Shown piece by piece: positions 17,570 through 26,422 of a DNA stretch of 64,000 bases. The DNA lies in NCBI RefSeq assembly GCF_019457915.1, contig NZ_JAHZSS010000003.1, forward strand, positions 248,001 through 312,000, given 5' to 3'. Source of the stretch: Neiella holothuriorum (GTDB taxonomy: Bacteria > Pseudomonadota > Gammaproteobacteria > Enterobacterales > Neiellaceae). The position numbers and the translations under genes are program-made. Below the pieces are notes generated by a model. That model had not been told where the DNA came from. It saw nothing but the letters and a program-made list of their open reading frames with translations, and did not search any database. Positions within the stretch are counted from its first letter, which is position 1, and every line of letters begins with the position of its first letter.

Positions 17570-19506
17570 ATAAATCATTGACCCCTGTTCGCTTGTCTCA
17601 TATTGGAGCACAACAAGGTGTTGGCAGCATTGCTCGATTAAAAAATGACTACACGGGCGTGATTGTAGATACCCGATTTTGGTTTCAGGGCGGAAAGCCA
17701 GAACCTCAATATGAACTGAGAAATGTTAGCCGTATTCAACGCTGTTTAGAGATTCCACAAAAGCTCTATTTACCGCCAACGGGAAATGAGAAGAATGAAA
17801 GTGGCATAGCCAAATCAATCCCTGCTGTTCTTTTTCCTGGTTATTTACAGTGCGTTCAATGTGACCGGTTAGATCTAAACCCTTGGGAAGAAAATCCTCA
17901 CCATTCGGCCCAAAAGCCAAGGTGTGGGTGCGGCGGAGTGATGAACCAGGGAACTTACTGTGTGGTTGATAACTACGGCAACTTAGACAATGTTGATTGG
18001 AATTACCTCTGCCATCATCAAATAGAAAAAATGCAAGATGAAAATGGTAAGAGCATAACTCGTGTTAAGCAGCCTCAAGGTCGGCAAGCAGAATGTTACC
18101 TTAGTCACCAAAAAAAGAACTTGAAGCTTACCTTTAAAGAAGGGGCGCAAAAGATTGTATGCGGTAACTGCGGGGCTGAGGTGAACTTCGAGCCAAATCA
18201 ATTAGGCATAAAACCTCGTAAGCCACAGCCATGGATCTTCGAGAGAATTCCAAAAGAGCCCGACGGATTTAAACGAAAAGGCGAAGTCGTCGAAATTAAC
18301 CACCCGAGTGTATATACACCTGTAATCCAAGATGGCTTGGTTATCCCGCCTGAGTCCAATAACGAACAAGACTTAATTGACACTAGCTATATTCTGAAGC
18401 ACACCGATGAGCTTGAAGATATCATCAGCGCGCCCAGTGATTTCGTACGTGAAGGACGCATGATACAAGTTGTACGTAAACTTGGCGCGTCACTTGACGA
18501 GGTTAAAAAAGCTGTACAGCTCTTTGAGTTTGGTAATGTCGATGAAGAAGAACCTGAGCTGGTGGGTACACCAGGACAGATGAAAGAAGAAGAGTTTGAA
18601 GCGCTCATTACAGAGCAATCATTCTCCCCATCTGCTGACTTTAAAACCAAACACCTTGACGATTTCCTTCAAGAGTGCCGCGAGTCGTTACCAGAGGAAT
18701 TGAGAGATCTCAGTAACATTGTCGGCAAGTTAATCAAAGTTGAGAGACTTAGAAAGGTTCAAGTATTTCAGGGCTTTTTACGCTCTCAACGAGATTTAAA
18801 CCCAGATAGTAATACTTCCGGCAAGGAATTAACCCCAGAAGAGAAAGAGTCATTTCAGCCACAGCTGGTTTCCCCAGATATTTACGGGGGTTTAGACTGG
18901 TTGCCTGCCATCAACCTCTATGGTGAAGGAATATTTATTACCTTGCCGTCAAGCTGGTTGAGTAGATGGGAGTCACACACTCAAATAGCTTTACGTGTTA
19001 ATGAACTCGAGCTTCACTACGAAGCATCTGAGAGTCAACTCACAGTGGATGAGCTATCTCCGCGGTTTATTTTGCTCCATACGTTAGCCCATTTGTTGAT
19101 CCGAGAACTTGAAGATAAGTGTGGTTATCCTGCATCGTCGCTCTCAGAGCGAATTTATGCTTCAAGAGAAGCAGATATGAGTGGCCTCTTAATTTACACC
19201 ACTGTTGCGGACAAAAGTGGTTCATTAGGAGGATTAATGGAATTAGCAGATCCTAAGGCTTTCTTAACGGTTTTGAGTGGAGCACTCAAGCGAGCTCAAT
19301 GGTGCACATTGGATCCTGTCTGTTCAGAGCATAGTGGGCAAGGAAGAGATGGCTTGAACAGAGCTGCTTGTCACGGTTGTACTCTAGTGCCGGATACTAG
19401 TTGTGACTATGGGAATGTGTTTTTAGATAGAACCCTGATTAAGGGGGATAAAGCTGCGGGAATACCTTCATTATTGGAGTTTATAAAAGGGAACCATCAT
19501 GAGTAA
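17566..19506 (+). CDS. drmB: DISARM protein DrmB (DUF1998)
   Basis: The 646-residue protein has an N-terminal SHIGAQQGVGS segment and three cysteine groups: CVQCD with CGCGG (about 96-125), CGNCG (about 198-202), and a C-terminal cluster from CTLDPVC to CHGC and SCD (about 579-612). LLHTLAHLLIREL and SGLLIYTTVADKSGSLGGL are DUF1998 blocks as found in DrmB. DrmB lacks helicase motifs; it partners DrmA and completes its DNA-binding unit. The gene overlaps drmA by 4 bases and the next gene by 8, which implies coupled translation and fixed stoichiometry. Zinc ligands appear complete, with no sign of decay. Confidence 0.83.
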   Translation: MNKSLTPVRLSHIGAQQGVGSIARLKNDYTGVIVDTRFWFQGGKPEPQYELRNVSRIQRCLEIPQKLYLPPTGNEKNESGIAKSIPAVLFPGYLQCVQCDRLDLNPWEENPHHSAQKPRCGCGGVMNQGTYCVVDNYGNLDNVDWNYLCHHQIEKMQDENGKSITRVKQPQGRQAECYLSHQKKNLKLTFKEGAQKIVCGNCGAEVNFEPNQLGIKPRKPQPWIFERIPKEPDGFKRKGEVVEINHPSVYTPVIQDGLVIPPESNNEQDLIDTSYILKHTDELEDIISAPSDFVREGRMIQVVRKLGASLDEVKKAVQLFEFGNVDEEEPELVGTPGQMKEEEFEALITEQSFSPSADFKTKHLDDFLQECRESLPEELRDLSNIVGKLIKVERLRKVQVFQGFLRSQRDLNPDSNTSGKELTPEEKESFQPQLVSPDIYGGLDWLPAINLYGEGIFITLPSSWLSRWESHTQIALRVNELELHYEASESQLTVDELSPRFILLHTLAHLLIRELEDKCGYPASSLSERIYASREADMSGLLIYTTVADKSGSLGGLMELADPKAFLTVLSGALKRAQWCTLDPVCSEHSGQGRDGLNRAACHGCTLVPDTSCDYGNVFLDRTLIKGDKAAGIPSLLEFIKGNHHE

Positions 19507-20662
19507 AAGGATTAATGAACTTCCACAGCTGCATAACCTAAATGAAACGCAGCAGCGAGTAATGAGATTACCACTTGAGGGATTGCACTTGGTTGTTGGG
19601 GCTCCAGGTACTGGCAAATCTATTGTTGCACTGCTTCGAATGGAAAAGTATCAAGGCAAGCAAAAGCAGCCAAAAGTCCTCACGTTTAATCATGTCCTAG
19701 CGGCATATATGGCACAGCTTTTATCCTGCGATCTCGATACGGCAATGAGCTGGATGTACCAGATTCAATATGGTTTAACAAGCGAATATATGCCTGAGAA
19801 GCAGCCTTCTTTTGGAAGTAAAGTTAAAGAAGTAAACCCTGATTATGATCAGCTGAAAAAGATATTTCGAGACCATTTTAAGCAAGTTGACATTCAGGAT
19901 CTGATTATTGATGAGGGCCAAGATCTCCCTTCAGGCTACTATGAATCACTGATGGAGCTAGGGTTTGAAAACTTCTTCGTGGTGGGCGATCAAAATCAAC
20001 AAATTACAGAAGACAATTCCAGCCGTCAGGACCTAGAGACAGTCTTAAGGCTGTCTCCAAGTGATGTCATCGAACTCGACGAGATTTTCAGAAGCACAGT
20101 GGAAATCGTCAAACTATGCCAACACTTCTATACAGACAGAGCGAGCCCTAAACCCAAATTACCAAAGAGACCACCATCACTGCTGAAACCTACACTTTTG
20201 AATTATTCGACAGTGAATGCATGTGTTGAAACTATTCTGAGAGCAGCTGACAGAGATTCCGGTAAATTGATAGGCGTAATTGTATCCTCAGAAACGAAGC
20301 GTGAGGATTATGTTAAGAAATTATCTCAAGTGGATGTTCCTAGAGATAATGAAAAGCCACTCATCTCAAGTTATTCCAGTCAACAAAAGCAAGGTAGTGT
20401 GAACATAGATTTCGGTAAAGGCGGCATCGTAGTCTTGTGCGATAAGTCCGTCAAAGGGATTGAGTTCGATACCGTTTATGTAATCCTTGATGGCCTACAG
20501 GTGATAAATGGAGATGAAGATTCAATGCGTAAGCGCCTATACGTAATGACATCAAGAGCAAAATATGAGCTTTTCTTGATGCAAAGTGCCTCATTCCCAA
20601 ATAAGCCTGTTGAGGCTTTGCTTCCGGCAGATACCAATATTCTAGAACGAGATTCCATATAA
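19499..20662 (+). CDS. Compact SF1 (UvrD/Rep-like) helicase
   Basis: The 387-residue protein has a Q-motif region (LNETQQRVM), Walker A GAPGTGKS at 34-41, Walker B with motif II DEGQD at 138-142, motif III VVGDQNQQI near 161, motif IV/V KGIEFDTVYV near 320 and motif VI RLYVMTSRAKYEL near 345. This is a complete but minimal SF1 helicase, about half the size of UvrD, with the 1B and 2B insertions largely missing. It overlaps drmB by 8 bases with AAGGGA ahead of the ATG, and its stop overlaps the next start (TAATG). No SF1 helicase is part of canonical DISARM. Its role beside DrmAB is unknown; assisting the NERD protein two genes later is one possibility. Confidence 0.78.
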   Translation: MSKRINELPQLHNLNETQQRVMRLPLEGLHLVVGAPGTGKSIVALLRMEKYQGKQKQPKVLTFNHVLAAYMAQLLSCDLDTAMSWMYQIQYGLTSEYMPEKQPSFGSKVKEVNPDYDQLKKIFRDHFKQVDIQDLIIDEGQDLPSGYYESLMELGFENFFVVGDQNQQITEDNSSRQDLETVLRLSPSDVIELDEIFRSTVEIVKLCQHFYTDRASPKPKLPKRPPSLLKPTLLNYSTVNACVETILRAADRDSGKLIGVIVSSETKREDYVKKLSQVDVPRDNEKPLISSYSSQQKQGSVNIDFGKGGIVVLCDKSVKGIEFDTVYVILDGLQVINGDEDSMRKRLYVMTSRAKYELFLMQSASFPNKPVEALLPADTNILERDSI

Positions 20663-22182
20663 TGGCGAAGCAGCAATTTTACACCCCCATTTGCGTTGAT
20701 AACTTAGCTCAATTCTTTGCATTAGGCTTTATAACGCCAGCAAGTACTTTTCCATTTGACAATTATTTGCCCGATGAATTTTGCCTGCACCCGGCTGGGG
20801 TTCCTTTGTATAAGAAGCCAAATGCCAAGAATAAAATACCCAGAAAAGGACTGAATGCTTCCGCCCAAGAAGACAGTAACTTGAAGAGCGCATTAGTTGT
20901 TGTGTCTCTTGATATGACTGGATTGAGCGGCAACGATGCTGGCTCAAGATTCGACTTGGATGGTGTTATACCTACTTACCTAATCAATGAAGTAGTCTTT
21001 GAGGATGAACAAGCTCGTGATCACTTTGATTATTTAACTAAGATTTCTGGTCGAGTCAGCATAGAGTTGCTTGAAGCAATTAAGTTCAAGGCTACTGGTT
21101 TTGACAAGTTATTTGAGGTTGAAAGTCGTGATCAAGGTATGGGTTTTGATTCACAACAACCCGCGTTGGATGCACATCATCACCTCTTCAGTTTTGACAA
21201 AACAACAATTCGAAAAGTGAGCGGTTATGGGGCCGCCTTAGCGCTTTGCTTTGTTGCTGCAAAAAATTCTAAGCGTGCAAGCGATGCATTCAAACAGTTA
21301 TCTGCCTTATCAGCAGATTCTGATAGTCCATTTGCAGTCAAAGAGTTGCTCTCATACCTCCAAAGAGAACAGGGAGAAGAGCTGTTAAGCCAAAAGCTAA
21401 GAGGCGAGTTTTTTAATGTGCTGGTTGGCTATAAAGGTCAAGGCAAAATTCTTGATAACCTCATCTCTTTTTTTGACATGGATTTTGATGATGAAAAAGT
21501 TACGCATTATTTACAAAAGTTAAAAGAGAAATCACGAGACATTCAGAAAGGAAAGATTCAGGAAACAAAAGCTGAGCAATTGAAGTCGTTTGACAAAGTA
21601 GAAAGGCTTAGTGACTTTATCTCGCAAATTGTCACTATGTTCTCATTACTCAACGAAACAGAAAAACTATTTACGCAGCCGATCCCCACCGTGACCGATG
21701 AAGGTTATACCAATATTGCCATCGCTTATGGACTGCGTGATAAATTCTACGAAATCCCCAAGGTCGTCCGCCAAATCAAAGGGCTCGAAAAGTTCGTTGT
21801 TGAACGCATGTTTGTTTATTTTAATCAGATCATTGGGAATCCTTCACCTGAAAAGTCAAAAATCAATGATGTCCCTACTTTAATTGATATTTTGTCCGAT
21901 GATAGTGCTCCTCAACTTAAAGATTCGTTGGCAAGCAAGTTTGATTTGGTTGAGCGATATGAGATACAGGAAGTTAACGTTAATGGTGTCAAATACATCC
22001 CAGAGAATACCGGAGAATTAGCAACTCTATTAGGGCCTGACTCAAAACAGTTTGCAGAAAAAATGATCATGCAAAAGGCTTTTGATGATGTTGACTTTAA
22101 CGCCATCCTTGAGCTCTATGAATCGGAAAAATCTTTAACAAAAGCAATGAAAAAGCTGGCCCGAGACCTCAGTAAATTATGA
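20662..22182 (+). CDS. Unknown 506-residue operon protein
   Basis: I do not recognise a family. The N-terminal 170 residues (starting QQFYTPICVDNLAQFFALGFITP) look mixed alpha/beta, residues 170-330 are helical, and the tail contains FDLVERYEIQEVNVNGVKYIPE. There is no P-loop, membrane span, signal peptide or cysteine cluster. The opening resembles in a general way large defence subunits that act as scaffolds or target recognisers, but that is only a resemblance. It is tied to both neighbours: TAATG with the SF1 helicase before and ATGA with the NERD helicase after, so it is almost certainly part of the same machine. Confidence 0.75.
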   Translation: MAKQQFYTPICVDNLAQFFALGFITPASTFPFDNYLPDEFCLHPAGVPLYKKPNAKNKIPRKGLNASAQEDSNLKSALVVVSLDMTGLSGNDAGSRFDLDGVIPTYLINEVVFEDEQARDHFDYLTKISGRVSIELLEAIKFKATGFDKLFEVESRDQGMGFDSQQPALDAHHHLFSFDKTTIRKVSGYGAALALCFVAAKNSKRASDAFKQLSALSADSDSPFAVKELLSYLQREQGEELLSQKLRGEFFNVLVGYKGQGKILDNLISFFDMDFDDEKVTHYLQKLKEKSRDIQKGKIQETKAEQLKSFDKVERLSDFISQIVTMFSLLNETEKLFTQPIPTVTDEGYTNIAIAYGLRDKFYEIPKVVRQIKGLEKFVVERMFVYFNQIIGNPSPEKSKINDVPTLIDILSDDSAPQLKDSLASKFDLVERYEIQEVNVNGVKYIPENTGELATLLGPDSKQFAEKMIMQKAFDDVDFNAILELYESEKSLTKAMKKLARDLSKL

Positions 22183-24029
22183 GGTTAAACCCATCCAAAC
22201 CATACAACAATGATAGCCATGCTGAGTTGTTGATGTATGACGCTCTTCGAAAGGTGGAGCTCCCAGGAGCAATTTGCTTTCATTCGCTACAGCTTATTTC
22301 TCACCGTACCAAAAAGGTGAGCGAGCTCGATTTTGTACTTGTGTGTACTCAAGGCATCTTTGTTTTTGAAGTAAAAGGGGGGCGCTTGCGCCAGCAGAAT
22401 GGCCACTGGCTCTCTTTTGCCAAACAAAAGCAATACCCAATTCAGAATCCGTTTAATCAAGCAAAAATCGGAATGTTCTCGTTACTAGATTATTTGAGGT
22501 CAAAGAAGTTCGGTTGTCAGGAATTTACCACCGGGTACGGTGTATTAGCGCCTGATACTATCAGCTTGCCGGAATCGGTCGAATACTCTTCTGAGATTCA
22601 TGCCACAAAGGGTTGTATGAGAAGCTTTATGGCTTGGCTTCAGCGCTTTATCGGCTACTGGAAAGAGAAAAGTAGTAATCCCAAGGCGCTCACACCTGAT
22701 GAAATTTCCCAAATAGCTAACTATCTTAGACCCGGCTCAGTCAGGAGCAACTTCCACTCGACAGAAAGCTTTGGATACTTGAATGCCAATCAAAGATTTG
22801 CGCTGAATGCATTTAAAGAGGGTAAGAAAGTACTTGTCGATGGAGCAGTTGGTACAGGAAAAACGCTCTTACTCAAACAAATAGCTCAGTTGCTTGTTAA
22901 GCCAGATGAATCGTTACTTGTCGTGTGTCGATCAAAGTGGCTGAAGGGATATTTAAGAGCGAAGTTGGCAGCTAATAGTGTAGTGGTTGCAACGCTCGAT
23001 TGTATCCAAACAGAAGCGCGTAGGGCTTTCATCGCCAAATTTGATATTGTAATTGTTGACGATGCACAAGACATTTACACCCCAGAAACTCTAGAAAAGT
23101 TAGGGCGATTTATGAGAGGAGGACTTGCGGCTGGTCGCTGGCTTTTCTTGCAGAATAAGGCCGATTTGCTCCCTGGCTTTAAGCCGCTAAACGAAAAGTT
23201 AGTACAAGAGGTTTCTGTGCGTTCTGATACGAAAATCTCACTGGATACGGCATATCGTTTATCAACGCTTGCAATTAATTACTCACCAGTGGCATTACAA
23301 GATGGGCTGAATCAGCTTCAACGAAGTCATGAGCCAACGGTTGTCGAGCTCAATGCTGAGAAAGGTTCCGATTGTCTCTTACTCATAGAAAAAGCAGTTA
23401 ATGATGCTCTTGGCGAGGGGTATAGCCGCGGAGACATCACACTCTTATCTACTCAATGCTACGAAAAGAGTTGCGTCTCTAGATTACCGCCATCGATGCA
23501 GTCGAAACTAACTCAGTTGGATGGCTTCAATATTCAACATTTTCCCACAGCCCAAACCTGCTTTTCAGAGTTAATACACTTCAATGGCTTTGAAAATAAA
23601 GTAATCATTTTAACTGATGTCATGCAGGAGAGTATGAAAAATCATCCTGAGGCATCCCAAGCACTAACTCGAGCAACACAAAAGTTGGTGGTGATTTGGT
23701 CAACTGAAATTGATGCAATTTCAACTAGGCCAAATAGAGAATGGCAAGAGCAGCTAGAGTATACCGAAATTGCTGGCGAACCGACTTTGCTAGCGAGTTC
23801 GGGATTACCAGTGGGCTTGAATGGATTTGATATTAGAGATGGAAAATTTGAATCAGTTGCTGAGGCAGAATTCGCATGGCCAAAACACAAGATCGCTTTG
23901 CTAACGACTGATCAAGAAAAGTATAGAGGCGCATTGGAAGAGCTAGGTTGGAAGTGCTTTTGGGAACCAGTTAATCAGAAGTTAGTTGAAAACCTCATAG
24001 AAGCTTTAGGGACAAACCAACAGTGTTAA
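22179..24029 (+). CDS. NERD-nuclease / SF1-helicase fusion
   Basis: The 616-residue protein has an N-terminal NERD domain: SELDFVLV (D51) followed by FEVKGG (E64-x-K66), the PD-(D/E)xK nuclease core. An SF1 motor follows, with Walker A GAVGTGKT at 222-229, a DDAQD motif II near 293, motif V FENKVIIL near 475 and motif VI ALTRATQKL near 496. It therefore combines a plausible DNA nuclease with a helicase in one chain. It overlaps the preceding gene by 4 bases and is the last intact gene of the operon. In DISARM the nuclease-like part is the PLD protein DrmC, which is absent here; this protein could replace it. Catalytic residues look intact; activity is inferred. Confidence 0.8.
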   Translation: MRLNPSKPYNNDSHAELLMYDALRKVELPGAICFHSLQLISHRTKKVSELDFVLVCTQGIFVFEVKGGRLRQQNGHWLSFAKQKQYPIQNPFNQAKIGMFSLLDYLRSKKFGCQEFTTGYGVLAPDTISLPESVEYSSEIHATKGCMRSFMAWLQRFIGYWKEKSSNPKALTPDEISQIANYLRPGSVRSNFHSTESFGYLNANQRFALNAFKEGKKVLVDGAVGTGKTLLLKQIAQLLVKPDESLLVVCRSKWLKGYLRAKLAANSVVVATLDCIQTEARRAFIAKFDIVIVDDAQDIYTPETLEKLGRFMRGGLAAGRWLFLQNKADLLPGFKPLNEKLVQEVSVRSDTKISLDTAYRLSTLAINYSPVALQDGLNQLQRSHEPTVVELNAEKGSDCLLLIEKAVNDALGEGYSRGDITLLSTQCYEKSCVSRLPPSMQSKLTQLDGFNIQHFPTAQTCFSELIHFNGFENKVIILTDVMQESMKNHPEASQALTRATQKLVVIWSTEIDAISTRPNREWQEQLEYTEIAGEPTLLASSGLPVGLNGFDIRDGKFESVAEAEFAWPKHKIALLTTDQEKYRGALEELGWKCFWEPVNQKLVENLIEALGTNQQC

Positions 24030-24429
24030 TGGCATCTCCATAGCCGAAGTAAATCACTTGCGGAACATCGCAACTTAGACAGTAGTTGGCAACCCCGAAC
24101 ACTCTTTGTGGCGTTACAAAATAGAACAAATGAATACAGAGTTGTCAGAGCTGGCCTCTGTATGGACAAGAGAGACAGAATGAGCAATGAAAAACTAATA
24201 TACGCACCAGGCATGCGTGTAGAGATCAGAAACGAAGAGTGGACAATTCGCCGTGTAGACCAATAGGCGCTTATGAACTAAAGCTGTAATGACTGCAAAA
24301 CTAACAGCTAAAAAGCTCATTGCGTTATGTTGAATTTTGGGAATATCTAAGCTTGAAGCAAGTGAATATAGAAGTATTGAGTTGCTCAACGACACACATA
24401 AAAACATTTGGTCAATTAAGGATGAATAC
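24030..24429 (+). other. 400-bp gap with DrmD-like stump upstream of ssb
   Basis: Apart from the 28-codon stump at 24181-24267, this stretch has no gene. Just ahead of ssb there is TTGAGT followed after 16 bases by TAAAAA (about 24376-24403), a possible promoter; the TTGAG is also half of the small palindrome TTGAG-ttg-CTCAA. The segment probably holds the scar of the deletion that removed the rest of a drmD-like gene. Confidence 0.4.
24181..24267 (+). pseudogene. 5' stump of a DrmD-like SNF2 helicase gene
   Basis: The 28-codon frame begins MSNEKLIYAPGMRVEIR and continues NEEWTIRRVD before a stop. The pattern PGMRVxIRxEEWxxRRVD is the start of SNF2/HepA-like DrmD proteins of DISARM, which then run for about 1,000 residues. 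Here the reading ends after a single CAA codon, leaving only the first strand of the N-terminal domain. It lies 151 bases after the NERD gene on the same strand, where a further operon member would be expected. The match is by pattern memory and short. Confidence 0.5.
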
Positions 24430-24888
24430 ATGAGCAAAGGCATTAATAAGGTAATTCTAGTTGGAACGCTAGGAGCTGATCCTGATGTAAAAAACACAAC
24501 CAAAGGCAATACGATTGCCAATATCAGTCTTGCCACTAATGAGAGTTGGAAAGATCGAAATACCGGCCAACTTAACGAAAAAACAGAATGGCACCGAGTG
24601 GTGATATTTGGGAAATTGGCCGAGATCGCCGGTCAATATTTGCGCAAAGGTTCACAAGTTTACTTTGAAGGAAAGCTTCAAACCCGAAAGTGGCAAGATC
24701 AAAACGGACAAGATCGCTATTCAACGGAAGTGGTTATTGATTTCAACGGCACAATGCAAATGCTAGGTGGCGGCGCAGCCTCTGTGACCCAACCAACTCC
24801 TGTTGCCCCGGTAAATACGCCCCCTGTGACAGCGCCACCTCAATCCAATCAAAATTTAAATGACGACTGGGATGATATTCCGTTCTGA
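24430..24888 (+). CDS. ssb: Single-stranded DNA-binding protein (short SSB)
   Basis: The 152-residue protein carries the OB-fold signature ([50 protein letters not shown]) in residues 1-110, a Pro/Gln/Thr-rich linker and the acidic tip DDWDDIPF that docks recombination and repair partners. I start at ATG 24430, with AAGGA 8 bases upstream; a longer frame from 24337 has a TTG start and no family match. Chromosomal SSBs of related bacteria usually have a longer linker and lie near uvrA. This one sits between a defence operon and sbcDC, so it may be an accessory copy. Confidence 0.9.
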   Translation: MSKGINKVILVGTLGADPDVKNTTKGNTIANISLATNESWKDRNTGQLNEKTEWHRVVIFGKLAEIAGQYLRKGSQVYFEGKLQTRKWQDQNGQDRYSTEVVIDFNGTMQMLGGGAASVTQPTPVAPVNTPPVTAPPQSNQNLNDDWDDIPF

Positions 24889-25128
24889 GGGTGACCAATT
24901 TCGGCACGCACTTAGGCGAAGCAAAGCCTTAGTTTCTTGGTTTTAAGCCATCAATAAATCAACTGGCTGAGCAGCCCCCTAAGGTCGTCAAAAAGCGCTT
25001 TCAATGAACCTCGGTGCTAGGTTATGCAACTTAATGGCCTGGTTTAGAATCACCTACGGCGCATAAAGGCAATCCTTCACTGAGCAACGCTCATTGGGGC
25101 GAAGGACTCACAACATGGGTACTATTAA

Positions 25129-26421
25129 TTGAAAATCCTTCACACCTCCGATTGGCATCTTGGCCAAAGTTTTATGGGGAAATCCCGGGAGCCAGAGCAT
25201 CGAGCTTTTCTTGAATGGTTGTTGCAGCTGATTGAGTATGAATCCGTCAATGCGGTCATTGTTGCTGGCGATATATTTGATACCACAACACCGCCAAGTT
25301 ATGCCCGCTCCTTGTATAACGAATTCATCGTTCAGATGCACCAGGCTGGCTGTCAGTTGGTAATTTTGGGCGGTAATCATGACTCGGTTTCGATGCTTCA
25401 CGAGTCCGCTTCATTGGCACAATGTTTAGGCACGCACGTTGTCGGAGGGGTCTTACAGAGCCCGGCCGAGCAGGTGATCACCCTTAAAAATGCCAATACC
25501 CAGGTAGGCGCCATTGTTTGTGCGATTCCCTTTATTCGAGCTCGCGACGTGGTTGAATCACAGGCTGGTCAAACAGGGCAAGAAAAGCAGCAAGCGCTCA
25601 TCAAGGCTATGGCTGACCATTTCGATGCGGTGTATCGGGAGGCGCTCGATACACGTACGCAACTGCAGCGCAATGTGCCCATTATTGCCACTGGCCATCT
25701 AACAACACTTGCAAGCAGTAAAAGTGAATCCGTGCGCGACATATATGTCGGCACGCTTGAATCGTTCCCTGCGGATCATTTACCCAAAGCTGATTACATT
25801 GCATTAGGGCATATTCATAAACCGATGTCGGTAGCAGGCCAAGCTCATGTTCGGTATAGCGGCTCGCCCATTCATTTGAGTTTTGATGAAGTAAACCATG
25901 ATAAGCAGGTTCAGTTAGTCAGCTTTAACGGTGAACTTGAGTCGACTGTAGAAAGCGTGACTGTTCCTCGGTTTCGGCAAATGCGAACCGTGAACGGCTC
26001 ATTAGCGGAAGTAACCCGCGAGCTTGAATCGTTGCCAGCTTCGATAAGCGAGACAGCTTTGGATATCTGGCTAGAAATATCGATTCATACGGATGACTAC
26101 TTAAGTGGATTGCACCAGCAACTTGAAAATTTAATTGAAGGTAAACCGATGGAAATCTTGCGCTTACGACGTAAGCGGAGCGCGAAAGATGCGGTGTTAA
26201 ACACCGAGCGTAAAAAATCGCTGAAAGAGTTTTTACCCAAAGATGTATTTTTACAGCGCCTGGCTGAAGAGCCATTAGAGCCAGAACAAAAAGCAAAGCT
26301 GCTCGAAACATTTACCAAATTGGTCACTGAAGTTGAAGCCAATGTGGCGCTTGATGATTCAGAGCTTCATCGTGCACGCGGTGCTGCCGCGCCTAAAATT
26401 AATTCACCAGAGGGCGCGTAG
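25129..26421 (+). CDS. sbcD: SbcCD nuclease subunit SbcD
   Basis: This is the Mre11-type phosphoesterase of the SbcCD complex, which opens hairpins and trims protein-blocked DNA ends. Motifs in order: DWHLGQ (residues 8-13), [10 protein letters not shown] (about 47), GGNHDS (about 83), GHLTT (about 188) and GHIHKP (about 226), which together bind the two Mn ions. At 430 residues it has typical length. The start is TTG, chosen because [12 protein letters not shown] is the exact family start and an upstream ATG in another frame ends at once. A 240-bp gap separates it from ssb; sbcC follows after one base. Confidence 0.93.
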   Translation: MKILHTSDWHLGQSFMGKSREPEHRAFLEWLLQLIEYESVNAVIVAGDIFDTTTPPSYARSLYNEFIVQMHQAGCQLVILGGNHDSVSMLHESASLAQCLGTHVVGGVLQSPAEQVITLKNANTQVGAIVCAIPFIRARDVVESQAGQTGQEKQQALIKAMADHFDAVYREALDTRTQLQRNVPIIATGHLTTLASSKSESVRDIYVGTLESFPADHLPKADYIALGHIHKPMSVAGQAHVRYSGSPIHLSFDEVNHDKQVQLVSFNGELESTVESVTVPRFRQMRTVNGSLAEVTRELESLPASISETALDIWLEISIHTDDYLSGLHQQLENLIEGKPMEILRLRRKRSAKDAVLNTERKKSLKEFLPKDVFLQRLAEEPLEPEQKAKLLETFTKLVTEVEANVALDDSELHRARGAAAPKINSPEGA

Positions 26422-26422
26422 C

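Noticed and set aside
24337-24429. N-terminal extension of SSB by 31 residues
   Set aside because: TTG start without a ribosome site; the family start and a good AAGGA site fit ATG 24430.
26333-26422. 30-residue N-terminal extension of SbcC
   Set aside because: It lies within sbc[16 protein letters not shown] at 26423 is the family start.
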